From positions 124,001 to 188,000 of the forward strand of contig NZ_JAIFZM010000003.1 of NCBI RefSeq assembly GCF_022095695.1: 64,000 nucleotides of DNA. Direction: 5' to 3'. This DNA is from Oceanobacillus jordanicus. GTDB taxonomy: Bacteria; Bacillota; Bacilli; Bacillales; Amphibacillaceae. This document shows positions 35,707 through 42,684 of this stretch, one piece after another; the first letter of the stretch is position 1, and each line of letters starts with the position of its first letter. The notes under the pieces were generated by a model. It ran no database searches. It was not told where the DNA came from and saw only the letters and a program-made list of their open reading frames with translations. The position numbers and the translations under genes are program-made.

Positions 35707-36150
35707 AACGGCTCCTCCTCTTCATCTTCTTTATTTTATCACTACCGGGAATGAATGCCAAAGTAAACTGTACCTTTAATTTTGACAAAAAACGTGCCTG
35801 TCCTGCATATTTTTTTAATCTGGTTGCAAACTAGTATTAGAAGGGCGGAGGTTTCCAATCCAATCATTTCACTTAAACCACAAATGAGGTGTTAGTGATC
35901 GAGTAGCGAAGAAGTTTCCACACTGACCGAGGTGTTCGTGATCGAAATCTAATGTAAAATTTGTGAATTTAGCAAATGAGGTGTTTGCGAAAGGTAACCA
36001 AATGTAATAAACACTTTTGCCAGCATATCTCAGAGAAATTCTGAGATATTGACAAAAAAGTTTACGTAACCAATCGTTCATGCACATGCATAAACTGTAC
36101 CGTTTACGAAGTCCCCGCATTTTCGTTATACCCCTTCGCCCTTCTTAGCG

Positions 36151-36187
36151 CAGGCATCACTCTTTATGAGTGATGCCTGTTTCTTTG
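36151..36187 (+). terminator. Strong hairpin upstream of hit
   Basis: CAGGCATCACTC (36151-36162) pairs perfectly with GAGTGATGCCTG (36168-36179), followed by TTTCTTT. It ends no annotated plus-strand gene, so it may close an unrecognised short transcript from the region before it. Confidence 0.75.
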
Positions 36188-36213
36188 CAATAAATTCGTA
36201 TCCTCTATACAAT
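36185..36213 (+). promoter_or_regulatory. Promoter of hit
   Basis: TTGCAA (36185-36190), 17 bases, TACAAT (36208-36213); the hit ATG follows 33 bases later after GAAGGGGTG. Confidence 0.5.
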
Positions 36214-36245
36214 AAAGGATAATTAAACGAAGGGGTGAATTAGCA

Positions 36246-36671
36246 ATGACTCATGATGATTGTATTTTCTGTAAAATAATTAACGGAGATATTCCTTCTG
36301 CCAAGGTGTATGAGGATGAGCATGTTTATGCTTTTTTGGACATTAGCCAGGTTACCAAAGGCCACACCCTTGTCATACCAAAACAACACACAAAAAATAT
36401 TTACGAAACTTCACCGGAAGTAGCGAGTGAACTATTTGGCCGTGTTCCATTAATAGCCAATGCAATTAAGAAGGCCTATAATCCCATTGGAATGAACCTT
36501 TTGAATAACAATGAAAAACCAGCAGATCAGTCTGTCTTTCATTTGCACATTCATATACTGCCTAGATATGGGGATGGAGATGGCTATAAATCCAATTGGA
36601 CTGTGCACTCAGACGAATACACATCAGAAGATTTAACAAAAATAGCCAATGAGATTGGAAATGAAATGTAA
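36246..36671 (+). CDS. hit: HIT-family nucleotide-binding hydrolase (Hit)
   Basis: A 141-residue histidine-triad protein with HLHIHILPR (catalytic triad at residues 99, 101 and 103) and the zinc cysteines C6 and C9 in CIFCKI. It hydrolyses dinucleotide polyphosphates or AMP-amide compounds in the cytoplasm; the physiological substrate is not known. B. subtilis has the same gene divergent from ecsA. Confidence 0.93.
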   Translation: MTHDDCIFCKIINGDIPSAKVYEDEHVYAFLDISQVTKGHTLVIPKQHTKNIYETSPEVASELFGRVPLIANAIKKAYNPIGMNLLNNNEKPADQSVFHLHIHILPRYGDGDGYKSNWTVHSDEYTSEDLTKIANEIGNEM

Positions 36672-36798
36672 CATTAATTATTTCCAAGTGAATTAAAAAG
36701 TAGTACTTTTTATTTGCCCATGTATTTGGTATAATTATAGTACATTTCTGCAGCTGACAATGAGTGTACAGTTGAGGAATGTAACATGATATTTCATG

Positions 36799-36825
36799 TA
36801 GCTGAGAAAGCAGAGAAGAGGAGAG
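36799..36825 (+). promoter_or_regulatory. Candidate TRAP-binding (NAG)n leader of trpP
   Basis: Just before the ATG the RNA would read UAG, GAG, AAG, GAG, AAG/GAG, GAG and GAG at 0-3 base spacing (36799-36825), covering the ribosome-binding site. TRAP, the tryptophan-activated RNA-binding protein, binds such (G/U/A)AG triplets, and in B. subtilis it blocks trpP translation this way. A promoter -10 TATAAT is at 36730-36735, giving a leader of about 90 bases. Confidence 0.6.
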
Positions 36826-36830
36826 GTAAA

Positions 36831-37352
36831 ATGAATACGAAAGTTTTAGTTATTTTGTCACTATTGGTGGGTATTGGGACAGTGCTACATACTGTCATAC
36901 CGGGAGTGTTTTTCGGAGTTAAGCCGGATATGCTATTATCCATGATGTTTCTAGGAATTATCTTATTTCCACAACCAAAGTATGTGGTACTACTTGCACT
37001 AGCGACAGGTGCTATTTCCGCCTTAACAACACAGGCGCCTGGTGGGCAGATCGCCAACTTGATTGATAAACCAATTACAGCAATGCTATTTTTGATTTTA
37101 TTTTTATTTGTTAAGAACAAGGTTAATAATAAAATAAGTGCCCCTGTTTTGACCGCAATTGGGACAATGATTAGTGGCGCAATTTTCCTTAGCGTTGTAC
37201 TATTCTTCCTTGGCGCAATGGAAGGTGGATTTATAGCAGGAATGCTTACAGTTGTACTCCCTGCTGCCGCTGTTAACACATTGATTATGATTGTGATTTA
37301 TCCAGTCGTTGAGGGGATTTTGAAGAGGTCACAGCCCATAACATCATTGTAA
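36831..37352 (+). CDS. trpP: Tryptophan transporter TrpP
   Basis: A 173-residue membrane protein with five to six hydrophobic segments, starting MNTKVLVILSLLVGIGTVLH and containing VKPDMLLSMMFLGIILFP and GALSALTTQAPGGQIAN-like sequence (seen as TGAISALTTQAPGGQIAN). Length and place between hit and yhaH match TrpP (YhaG), the S-component-like tryptophan uptake protein. The ATG at 36831 is chosen because GAGGAGAGG lies 5 bases before it; a frame start at 36786 has none. The leader holds NAG repeats typical of TRAP control. Confidence 0.9.
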   Translation: MNTKVLVILSLLVGIGTVLHTVIPGVFFGVKPDMLLSMMFLGIILFPQPKYVVLLALATGAISALTTQAPGGQIANLIDKPITAMLFLILFLFVKNKVNNKISAPVLTAIGTMISGAIFLSVVLFFLGAMEGGFIAGMLTVVLPAAAVNTLIMIVIYPVVEGILKRSQPITSL

Positions 37353-37353
37353 G

Positions 37354-37391
37354 AAAATCCTCTGGCAGCTTCGTTTGTCAGAGGGTTTTTT
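37354..37391 (+). terminator. Terminator of trpP
   Basis: AAAATCCTCTG (37354-37364) pairs with CAGAGGGTTTT (37379-37389) and a T run, directly after the stop. Confidence 0.88.
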
Positions 37392-37450
37392 AGAAATACA
37401 TAAGTAAAATGTTTGATGAAACAGTAAAAAGAGGAAAACTATATGTAAGT

Positions 37451-37593
37451 GTTCAAAAAGGAGGATAAAAAGGACCGAGAAGTTTGAGGCGGCGTAGCTT
37501 TGAGTACCGGAACGTATGCAATTAATACGTGAGGAATGGAAAAGCAAGCCAACGAAGAAATTCGATGTGTCATTTTTACCGGATTTTTTGAAC
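37451..37593 (+). mobile_element. MITE-like element with GTTCAAAAA inverted ends
   Basis: This 143-bp non-coding segment has imperfect terminal inverted repeats of about 25 bp: GTTCAAAAAGGAGGATAAAA at the left, and at the right, read on the other strand, GTTCAAAAAATCCGGTAAAA. The middle is G/C-richer than its surroundings. GTAAGTGTT occurs at both sides, at 37445-37453 (overlapping the left end by three bases) and 37605-37613 (12 bases past the right end). From memory, similar segments occur between genes in several Bacillaceae; this could not be checked. It lies between trpP and yhaH. Confidence 0.65.
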
Positions 37594-37632
37594 AACCTCT
37601 TTAAGTAAGTGTTGGGAAAGGAGCGTATTAAA

Positions 37633-37998
37633 ATGGCAAATGTAAAATCATTATTATTAGGATTAATGGTTGGTGGTACAGTAAGTGCTGCTGCAACCCT
37701 ACTTACCACCCCTTCTTCTGGTAGCGATGTCCGTAACCGTGTGAAAAATCAAGGTACGGAATTGAAAGACATGATTGCGAATTTAAAACAAGACGGCTTA
37801 AAATTGAGAAAACAATTGACGGAGACATCAAAAGAAGGTGCAGCTTTAGTCAAAGAATTAACACAGGAAATGAAGAAATCTGTAGAGGAATGGAAAGATA
37901 CGGTAGAGCCTCACCAGGAAAATATTCATCAATACCTGGAACAAATTGAATTAAGCCTGAAGGACCTTGAAGAAAAAATGAAAACGAAAAATCCATAG
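37633..37998 (+). CDS. yhaH: YtxH-domain protein YhaH
   Basis: A 121-residue protein: an N-terminal hydrophobic stretch (residues 5-24, SLLLGLMVGGTVSAAATLLT) is followed by TPSSGSDVRNRVKNQGTELK, the YtxH-type sequence, and a long amphipathic helix to the end. It matches B. subtilis YhaH in place and type, a general-stress protein of unknown job, perhaps membrane-attached. GGAAAGGAG precedes the ATG at 37633. An in-frame upstream start lacks a site. In B. subtilis hpr follows; here the opuA operon does. Confidence 0.85.
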   Translation: MANVKSLLLGLMVGGTVSAAATLLTTPSSGSDVRNRVKNQGTELKDMIANLKQDGLKLRKQLTETSKEGAALVKELTQEMKKSVEEWKDTVEPHQENIHQYLEQIELSLKDLEEKMKTKNP

Positions 37999-38017
37999 TA
38001 AAAGTGCTGCTTATACA

Positions 38018-38072
38018 GCACCAAAAAACACGCTTGGTGAATATTTATAAATCCAAGCGTGTTTTTTGGTGC
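38018..38072 (+). terminator. 20-bp perfect hairpin between yhaH and opuAC
   Basis: GCACCAAAAAACACGCTTGG (38018-38037) and its exact complement (38053-38072) flank a 15-base loop. The T run lies inside the stem on either strand, so it can terminate the convergent yhaH and opuA transcripts. A stem this long could also be a processing site. Confidence 0.88.
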
Positions 38073-38110
38073 TTATTGTAATTAAATGGGATATGTCACA
38101 GTGCGTGAAA

Positions 38111-39043
38111 CTATTTAGCTTCTAAATCTTCAATAGAATTGATATCTTCCATGTATTCTGGAACGACAAGTCCAATTTTAGCCCCATCAAGGTTTGCGCC
38201 AAGATCTACAAAGTCATCCTTAAAATCCTTATAGAAATCAGCGTGAGTCTGTGGCATCCAAGCTGCCATTGTCGCGTCTCCATCTCCGTTTGCTACTGCC
38301 TCAAACATAACGGCCACGTCTACAGGAGTTATCGTTACTTCAAACCCTTTTTGCCTCAACACTTCTGCTACAACGTTTGCTGATGCGCGTTCGGAATCCC
38401 ACGGTGTGGAAACAAGCTCAACGGAAACTCCATCAACGTCTTCAACGCCTTCTGTCCATTCTGCTACCTTATCCGGATTGTCCTCAACCCATTGCTTAGC
38501 AACCGTCGCTATATCTTCTCCAGAGTCAGAGGATTCGTACATGATACCCTCCATATCTTCAACTGTCCAATTAAACTGATCGATCAGTTTATAGGCATTC
38601 GGCTTGTCCTCTTCTAAGCCTTTTCGCGCGAGCGATTTGATTTGCTCCACTTCTCCATAAACCCCTTGTGGATCTTCAAGATATTTTAGGTTATCAAATT
38701 TTGTGAACATCCAATGCGGATTCCATCCAGTTACAACAATTGGTTCTTCATTGTTTATCGCTTTCTCCAACTCTGTAACCATTGCTGCTGTTGAAGATTG
38801 CTCAACCTGCCATCCATCTAAGTTCTCATATTCTTCAATAGCTTTTTCTGTAGTAACTGAGATTCCAGCACCTGGTTCAATACCGGTAATTGTATAGTCT
38901 ATCTCTTCCCCAATGTTCATAGAGCTATCAGAACTCTCTTCCACGTTTTCCTCACTATCGTTTCCCGATCCGCACGCAGCAAGAAATAAAACGAGTAAAA
39001 TACCCGTTATCAATGTTAATTGTTTTTTCGGATTTTTCAACAT
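38111..39043 (-). CDS. opuAC: Betaine-binding lipoprotein, canonical OpuAC order
   Basis: A 310-residue substrate-binding lipoprotein: signal peptide with lipobox LAAC (C24), an acidic linker, then two half domains. Residues 51-205 (TITGIEPGAG ... GWNPHW ... WTEGVE) come first and 208-310 (TPWDSE ... AAWMP ... GLVVPEYM) second, the order of B. subtilis OpuAC. Trp residues in GWNPHW, PWDSE and AWMP correspond to those that cage the trimethylammonium group of betaines. It is the last gene of the operon and lies behind a terminator, so it may be read at a lower level or from its own promoter. Confidence 0.88.
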   Translation of the reverse strand: MLKNPKKQLTLITGILLVLFLAACGSGNDSEENVEESSDSSMNIGEEIDYTITGIEPGAGISVTTEKAIEEYENLDGWQVEQSSTAAMVTELEKAINNEEPIVVTGWNPHWMFTKFDNLKYLEDPQGVYGEVEQIKSLARKGLEEDKPNAYKLIDQFNWTVEDMEGIMYESSDSGEDIATVAKQWVEDNPDKVAEWTEGVEDVDGVSVELVSTPWDSERASANVVAEVLRQKGFEVTITPVDVAVMFEAVANGDGDATMAAWMPQTHADFYKDFKDDFVDLGANLDGAKIGLVVPEYMEDINSIEDLEAK

Positions 39044-39110
39044 AAAATTAAAGCCGTCCCTTCTGTGTTGTATTTCTGAATGCTAAGATAACTATTATTT
39101 AAAACAAAAA

Positions 39111-39137
39111 GGCTGGCACATGCATGATGTACCAGCC
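39111..39137 (-). terminator. Terminator between the two opuAC-type genes
   Basis: On the minus strand GGCTGGTACAT (39137-39127) pairs with ATGTGCCAGCC (39121-39111) and TTTTTG follows, 24 bases after the stop of the upstream binding-protein gene. Confidence 0.8.
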
Positions 39138-39160
39138 CTTTTGTTACCTAATCGCTAGGT

Positions 39161-40066
39161 TTATTCTACACCATTCAACCATTCATCTACTTTGTCTTGG
39201 TTGTCTTCTACCCATGTAGCAGCAGCTTCTTCAGGAGAAGCGCCATTATAGATATCAAGCATTACAGACTCCATATCATCTGTAGTCCAGTTGAACTGGT
39301 CAAGAATCTTGTACGCATTTGGAAGCTCTTCTTCTAAGCCTTCACGTACCATTGTGTCAATGGTCTCTGCCTCACCAAATGAACCTTCTGGGTCTTCAAG
39401 ATATTTTAGATCATACGCTTGGAATTTCCAGTGTGGAGTCCATCCAGTTACAATAATATCTTCTTCCTTATCAATAGCATTCCCAAGCTCGGTAGCCATG
39501 GCACCACTAGATGACGTTTGAACTTCCCAGCCCTCGAGATTGTCATAATCTTCAAGAGCCTGTTCAGCAGCTCCTACAACACCTGCACCTGGTTCAATAC
39601 CAGTAATTGTTTTATCAGCTTCTTGATCAAGGTCAGCAATAGAATTTACATCCATGTATTCTGGAACTACTAACCCAATTTTTGCGCCTTCAAGGTTTGT
39701 ACCAAGCTCAACAACCTGGTCACCATATTCTTCAAATTGTCCTGCATGTGTTGCCGGTAACCATGCAGCTACCATTCCATCTGCTTCACCGTTTGCAACA
39801 GCTTCCCACATTACAGCATTATCAAGTGGTGTTAATGTTACATCATAGCCTTGGTCCTCCAATACCTTCCCGATAACATTTGTGGAAGCTACCTCAGAAT
39901 CCCATTCTACGTATGCTAGTTCTACTTCTTTTCCATCACCTACAGATGCAGAACCTTCTTCTGATCCACCATCTGATGACTCATCATCTGAACCGCAACC
40001 AGCAGCAACCAATGATAATGAAAGACCTGTTACAAGGCCTAAACGTTTCCAGTTAAATTTAACCAT
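39161..40066 (-). CDS. Betaine-binding lipoprotein with permuted domain order
   Basis: A 301-residue lipoprotein (lipobox AAGC, C24) of the OpuAC family. Its halves are in the opposite order to the next gene: residues 49-146 (ELAYVEWDSE ... AAWLP ... GLVVPEYM) come first and 153-301 (TITGIEPGAG ... GWTPHW ... WLNGVE) second. Each half aligns clearly with the matching half of the neighbour, so the two are circular permutants. The betaine-cage tryptophans are kept. AGGGGAGA precedes the ATG. It follows opuAB, with repeat copy 5 filling most of the space between them. Confidence 0.88.
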   Translation of the reverse strand: MVKFNWKRLGLVTGLSLSLVAAGCGSDDESSDGGSEEGSASVGDGKEVELAYVEWDSEVASTNVIGKVLEDQGYDVTLTPLDNAVMWEAVANGEADGMVAAWLPATHAGQFEEYGDQVVELGTNLEGAKIGLVVPEYMDVNSIADLDQEADKTITGIEPGAGVVGAAEQALEDYDNLEGWEVQTSSSGAMATELGNAIDKEEDIIVTGWTPHWKFQAYDLKYLEDPEGSFGEAETIDTMVREGLEEELPNAYKILDQFNWTTDDMESVMLDIYNGASPEEAAATWVEDNQDKVDEWLNGVE

Positions 40067-40143
40067 AACTAAAATCTCCCCTTTTTTTATTAATGAAATA
40101 TATATGGACTTTTCTTAAGAAAAGATACCAACAGTTTTAGTTG

Positions 40144-40297
40144 TTTATCCCGGAGCAACCGCCCGTAAGACTCCCACATCAAAACATGAAGTGAAACAGT
40201 GATGTTCAAGTGGTGGTAGACGGACGCTAACATCCCGATTCGTTCAACTAACAATCAGTAGTGGAAGAAACCTCCACTGATTGAAGTTTCACTTTAT
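40144..40297 (-). repeat. Structured interspersed repeat, copy 5 (subfamily B), inside the opuA operon
   Basis: A 154-bp element with ATAAA at both ends (on the minus strand 40297-40293 and 40148-40144). The opuAB stop TAA is 40296-40294, in the left ATAAA. Hairpin 1 pairs CAATCAG with CTGATTG; the long-range stem pairs CGTCCGT with ACGGGCG, a G-U wobble replacing the A-U pair of copy 3. It lies between the permease and binding-protein genes, in the direction of transcription. Confidence 0.88.
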
Positions 40298-41145
40298 TTC
40301 TTTTTGTTTAAATTCTGTGTAACACGGTCAATAATTATTGCAAGGATAACGATCCCTACACCAGCAACAAAGCCGTTACCAACGTTTGAACGTTGTAGTG
40401 CGGAAAGCACTTCCCTTCCTAATCCTGGAGCACCGATCATGGATGCAATAACAACCATGGATAGTGCAAGCATTACAGTCTGGTTAATTCCAGCCATAAT
40501 TGTAGCTTTTGCCATTGGAAGTTCCACTTTAAATAGTTTTTGGGAACCAGTGCTACCAAATGCCTCAGAAGCTTCCACTAACTCACTTGACACCTGACGA
40601 ATACCTAGATTAGTAAATCTGACTGTTGGTGGCGTTGCGAAAATTAGTGATGCGAAGATCCCTGGTACCATTCCTATTCCAAAGAAGGCAACAGCTGGTA
40701 TTAAATATACAAACGCAGGCATTGTCTGCATGAAATCCAAAATTGGTGTAATAATTGATTCTGCTGTTTTACTTTTTGACATGAGTATCCCAATCGGAAC
40801 CCCAATTATGATAGATAATAGACTTGAAATCAGTACTAGTGTAAAAGTACTCATAAGGTGTTCCCATAAGCCCTGGTTATAAATGAACCACAGACCAACA
40901 ATGGAGAATGCCGCAAGCCCAATCTTTTTGCCTGAAATAAAGAAAGCAAGTATTGCAACTAAAAGAATAATGATAACTGGTGGTACTGCTGTAAGTGACT
41001 CAGAAACAAAATCCATAAAGTTCCCAAAATGTTCTTTAATTGGCTCAAACAAGAACGAAAAAGTATCTGTTAAAATATCAGTAAACGTTTCTGTCCAATC
41101 CGCAACCGGAATTTCTGGAATGAAATCTAGCATATTATTTAACAT
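40294..41145 (-). CDS. opuAB: Betaine ABC transporter permease (OpuAB)
   Basis: A 283-residue BPD-type inner-membrane permease with about seven hydrophobic segments. FTLVLISSLLSIIIGVPIGI and the EAA-type loop EASEAFGSTGSQKLFKVELPMAKATIMAG are typical of the OpuAB/ProW family. The N-terminal hydrophilic tail (residues 1-45) is also usual. It starts 11 bases inside the end of opuAA, so the two are coupled, and its stop lies in repeat copy 5. Confidence 0.93.
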   Translation of the reverse strand: MLNNMLDFIPEIPVADWTETFTDILTDTFSFLFEPIKEHFGNFMDFVSESLTAVPPVIIILLVAILAFFISGKKIGLAAFSIVGLWFIYNQGLWEHLMSTFTLVLISSLLSIIIGVPIGILMSKSKTAESIITPILDFMQTMPAFVYLIPAVAFFGIGMVPGIFASLIFATPPTVRFTNLGIRQVSSELVEASEAFGSTGSQKLFKVELPMAKATIMAGINQTVMLALSMVVIASMIGAPGLGREVLSALQRSNVGNGFVAGVGIVILAIIIDRVTQNLNKKK

Positions 41146-42346
41146 CTTCTATGTTCACCTCGCCTTCCCCAGCAAGTGCAGCTATAACTGCGCCGCGCAC
41201 AATGATTCCTACAAGTTTACCTTCCTCTACCACTGCGACTGGAATTGGAGAATCATGAATGATATCAAAGATTTCTTTTAGGGAAGTATCTCTATCTACT
41301 TTTGGTATATTATTTTTCAAGATTTCTTGCAGATTACCCACTTCTTTTTTACGAGCTTCTGAAGCGTCATCAGCAGTAATATACCCCTTTAGATTACGTT
41401 TGCTATCGGTTACGAACATACTTGATAATCCTTCTTCACGCATGCGCTCCAATGCAACCCTAGGGCCATGTTTATCAATGTTAACTGTTTCTGGACGTTT
41501 CATAATGTTATGCGCCGTTAATACTTTAGAGCGATCAACATCCTCAACAAATTTTTCAACATAGTCATTAGCAGGATTAACTAAGATTTCTTCTGGCGTA
41601 CCTATTTGTACGATAGAGCCATCTTTCATCAAGGCAATACGATCGCCTAGACGGAGAGCTTCATCCAGATCATGTGTAATAAATAGGATCGTTTTCTTCA
41701 TTGTAGTTTGCAGATCAAGCAACTCATCCTGCATTTCTTTACGAATAAGTGGATCTAGCGCTGAAAATGCTTCATCCATAAGTAATACTTCTGGATCGTT
41801 AGCTAAAGCGCGGGCTAACCCAACACGTTGCTGCATACCACCGGATAATTGATTTGGCTTTTGGTGCATATAACCACCAAGTCCAACCATTTCCAATGCC
41901 TCTGTCGCTTTTTTCTGTCTTTCTTCTTTTGGAACGTCTTGAATTTCTAAACCGTATTCCGCATTTTCCAGAATTGTACGAAATGGGAAAAGGGCAAATT
42001 TCTGGAATACCATACTCAGTTTTTCACGACGTACTCTCCGTAAGGATTTTTTATCCATCCCAGCAAGATTCTCACCGTCGATATAAAGGCTCCCCTCTGT
42101 TGGTTCAATTAAACGATTAACTAAACGAACCAAGGTAGACTTACCACTACCAGATAACCCCATAATGACGAATATCTCACCAGCTTCTACGGAAAAGGAA
42201 GCGCGGTTAACCCCTACTGTATTTCCGGTTTCTTTTAATATTTGCTCTTTGGAAGCACCTTTATCCAACAGTTTTAATGCTTGTTTTGGATTCTTACCAA
42301 ATACTTTTGATAACTGCTTTGCTTCAATTACTGGCAAATTATTCAC
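41135..42346 (-). CDS. opuAA: Betaine ABC transporter ATPase with CBS pair (OpuAA)
   Basis: A 403-residue ATPase of the quaternary-amine uptake family: Walker A GLSGSGKST at residues 63-71, LSGGMQQRVGLARAL, LLMDEAFSALDP, and at the C-terminus two CBS motifs (about residues 275-395), which in OpuA transporters sense ionic strength or cyclic di-AMP. With OpuAB and an OpuAC-type protein it imports glycine betaine or related solutes under osmotic stress. GGTGAGGTG precedes the ATG. Confidence 0.94.
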   Translation of the reverse strand: MNNLPVIEAKQLSKVFGKNPKQALKLLDKGASKEQILKETGNTVGVNRASFSVEAGEIFVIMGLSGSGKSTLVRLVNRLIEPTEGSLYIDGENLAGMDKKSLRRVRREKLSMVFQKFALFPFRTILENAEYGLEIQDVPKEERQKKATEALEMVGLGGYMHQKPNQLSGGMQQRVGLARALANDPEVLLMDEAFSALDPLIRKEMQDELLDLQTTMKKTILFITHDLDEALRLGDRIALMKDGSIVQIGTPEEILVNPANDYVEKFVEDVDRSKVLTAHNIMKRPETVNIDKHGPRVALERMREEGLSSMFVTDSKRNLKGYITADDASEARKKEVGNLQEILKNNIPKVDRDTSLKEIFDIIHDSPIPVAVVEEGKLVGIIVRGAVIAALAGEGEVNIEDVK

Positions 42347-42483
42347 CTCACCTTTAATCTAACTATTATTATTGGACCACTACTTTGTAACTATTGTTTG
42401 TCCGTGTACAGGCATTAGAAACCAGCCAGAAACCCAATCTGTTGATTTCCATGAAGCCGTACCGCGTTGGTCTACTCTAAATA

Positions 42484-42562
42484 CTATATAGGTTTTTTTA
42501 TTACAATACAAACTTTGAATTTCGTTAGTTTTGTACATTTTTTACATACAGTTTAAACTGTA
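42484..42562 (-). promoter_or_regulatory. opuA control region with a perfect 16-bp palindrome
   Basis: TACAGTTTAAACTGTA at 42547-42562 is a perfect palindrome between the divergent opuAA and GbsR-like genes. On the minus strand TTGTAT (42512-42507) and TATAGT (42489-42484) are 17 bases apart and could start the opuA message with a leader near 130 bases. The palindrome lies 35 bases above that -35. It is a likely operator for the GbsR-type protein. The rest of the 338-base space is A/T-rich with no further clear signal. Confidence 0.55.
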
Positions 42563-42684
42563 CAGATTTAACAGTGCAATACCTTTAAATAACTTCCATT
42601 TACTTAAAAATGCTGGTAGATGTGCTGTTTTTAAATAAACTTTTTTTAGTGTACCCTTTATATATCATGACTTAGGAGGATTTT

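Larger units (their letters stand above)
35707..36245. other. Long intergenic region between ecsA and hit with spaced repeats
   Basis: No convincing gene is present. GAGGTGTT occurs at 35886, 35929 and 35978, and GTGATCGA at 35895 and 35939, so a unit of about 43-49 bases is imperfectly repeated. A 10-bp inverted repeat ATATCTCAGA/TCTGAGATAT lies at 36025-36049, directly followed by TTGACA (36049-36054) without a good -10. The right side holds a strong hairpin and the hit promoter. An 83-codon minus-strand frame (35869-36120) covers the repeats and looks accidental. Confidence 0.6.

Noticed and set aside
35869-36120. 83-codon minus-strand frame in the ecsA-hit interval
   Set aside because: Its sequence is made by the spaced repeats and inverted repeat, is Cys/Trp/Arg-rich without a fold pattern, and lacks a ribosome-binding site.
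42360-42460. 27-codon leader peptide upstream of opuAA (minus strand, starts MEINRLGFW)
   Set aside because: It has no good ribosome-binding site and a frame of this length is easily accidental.
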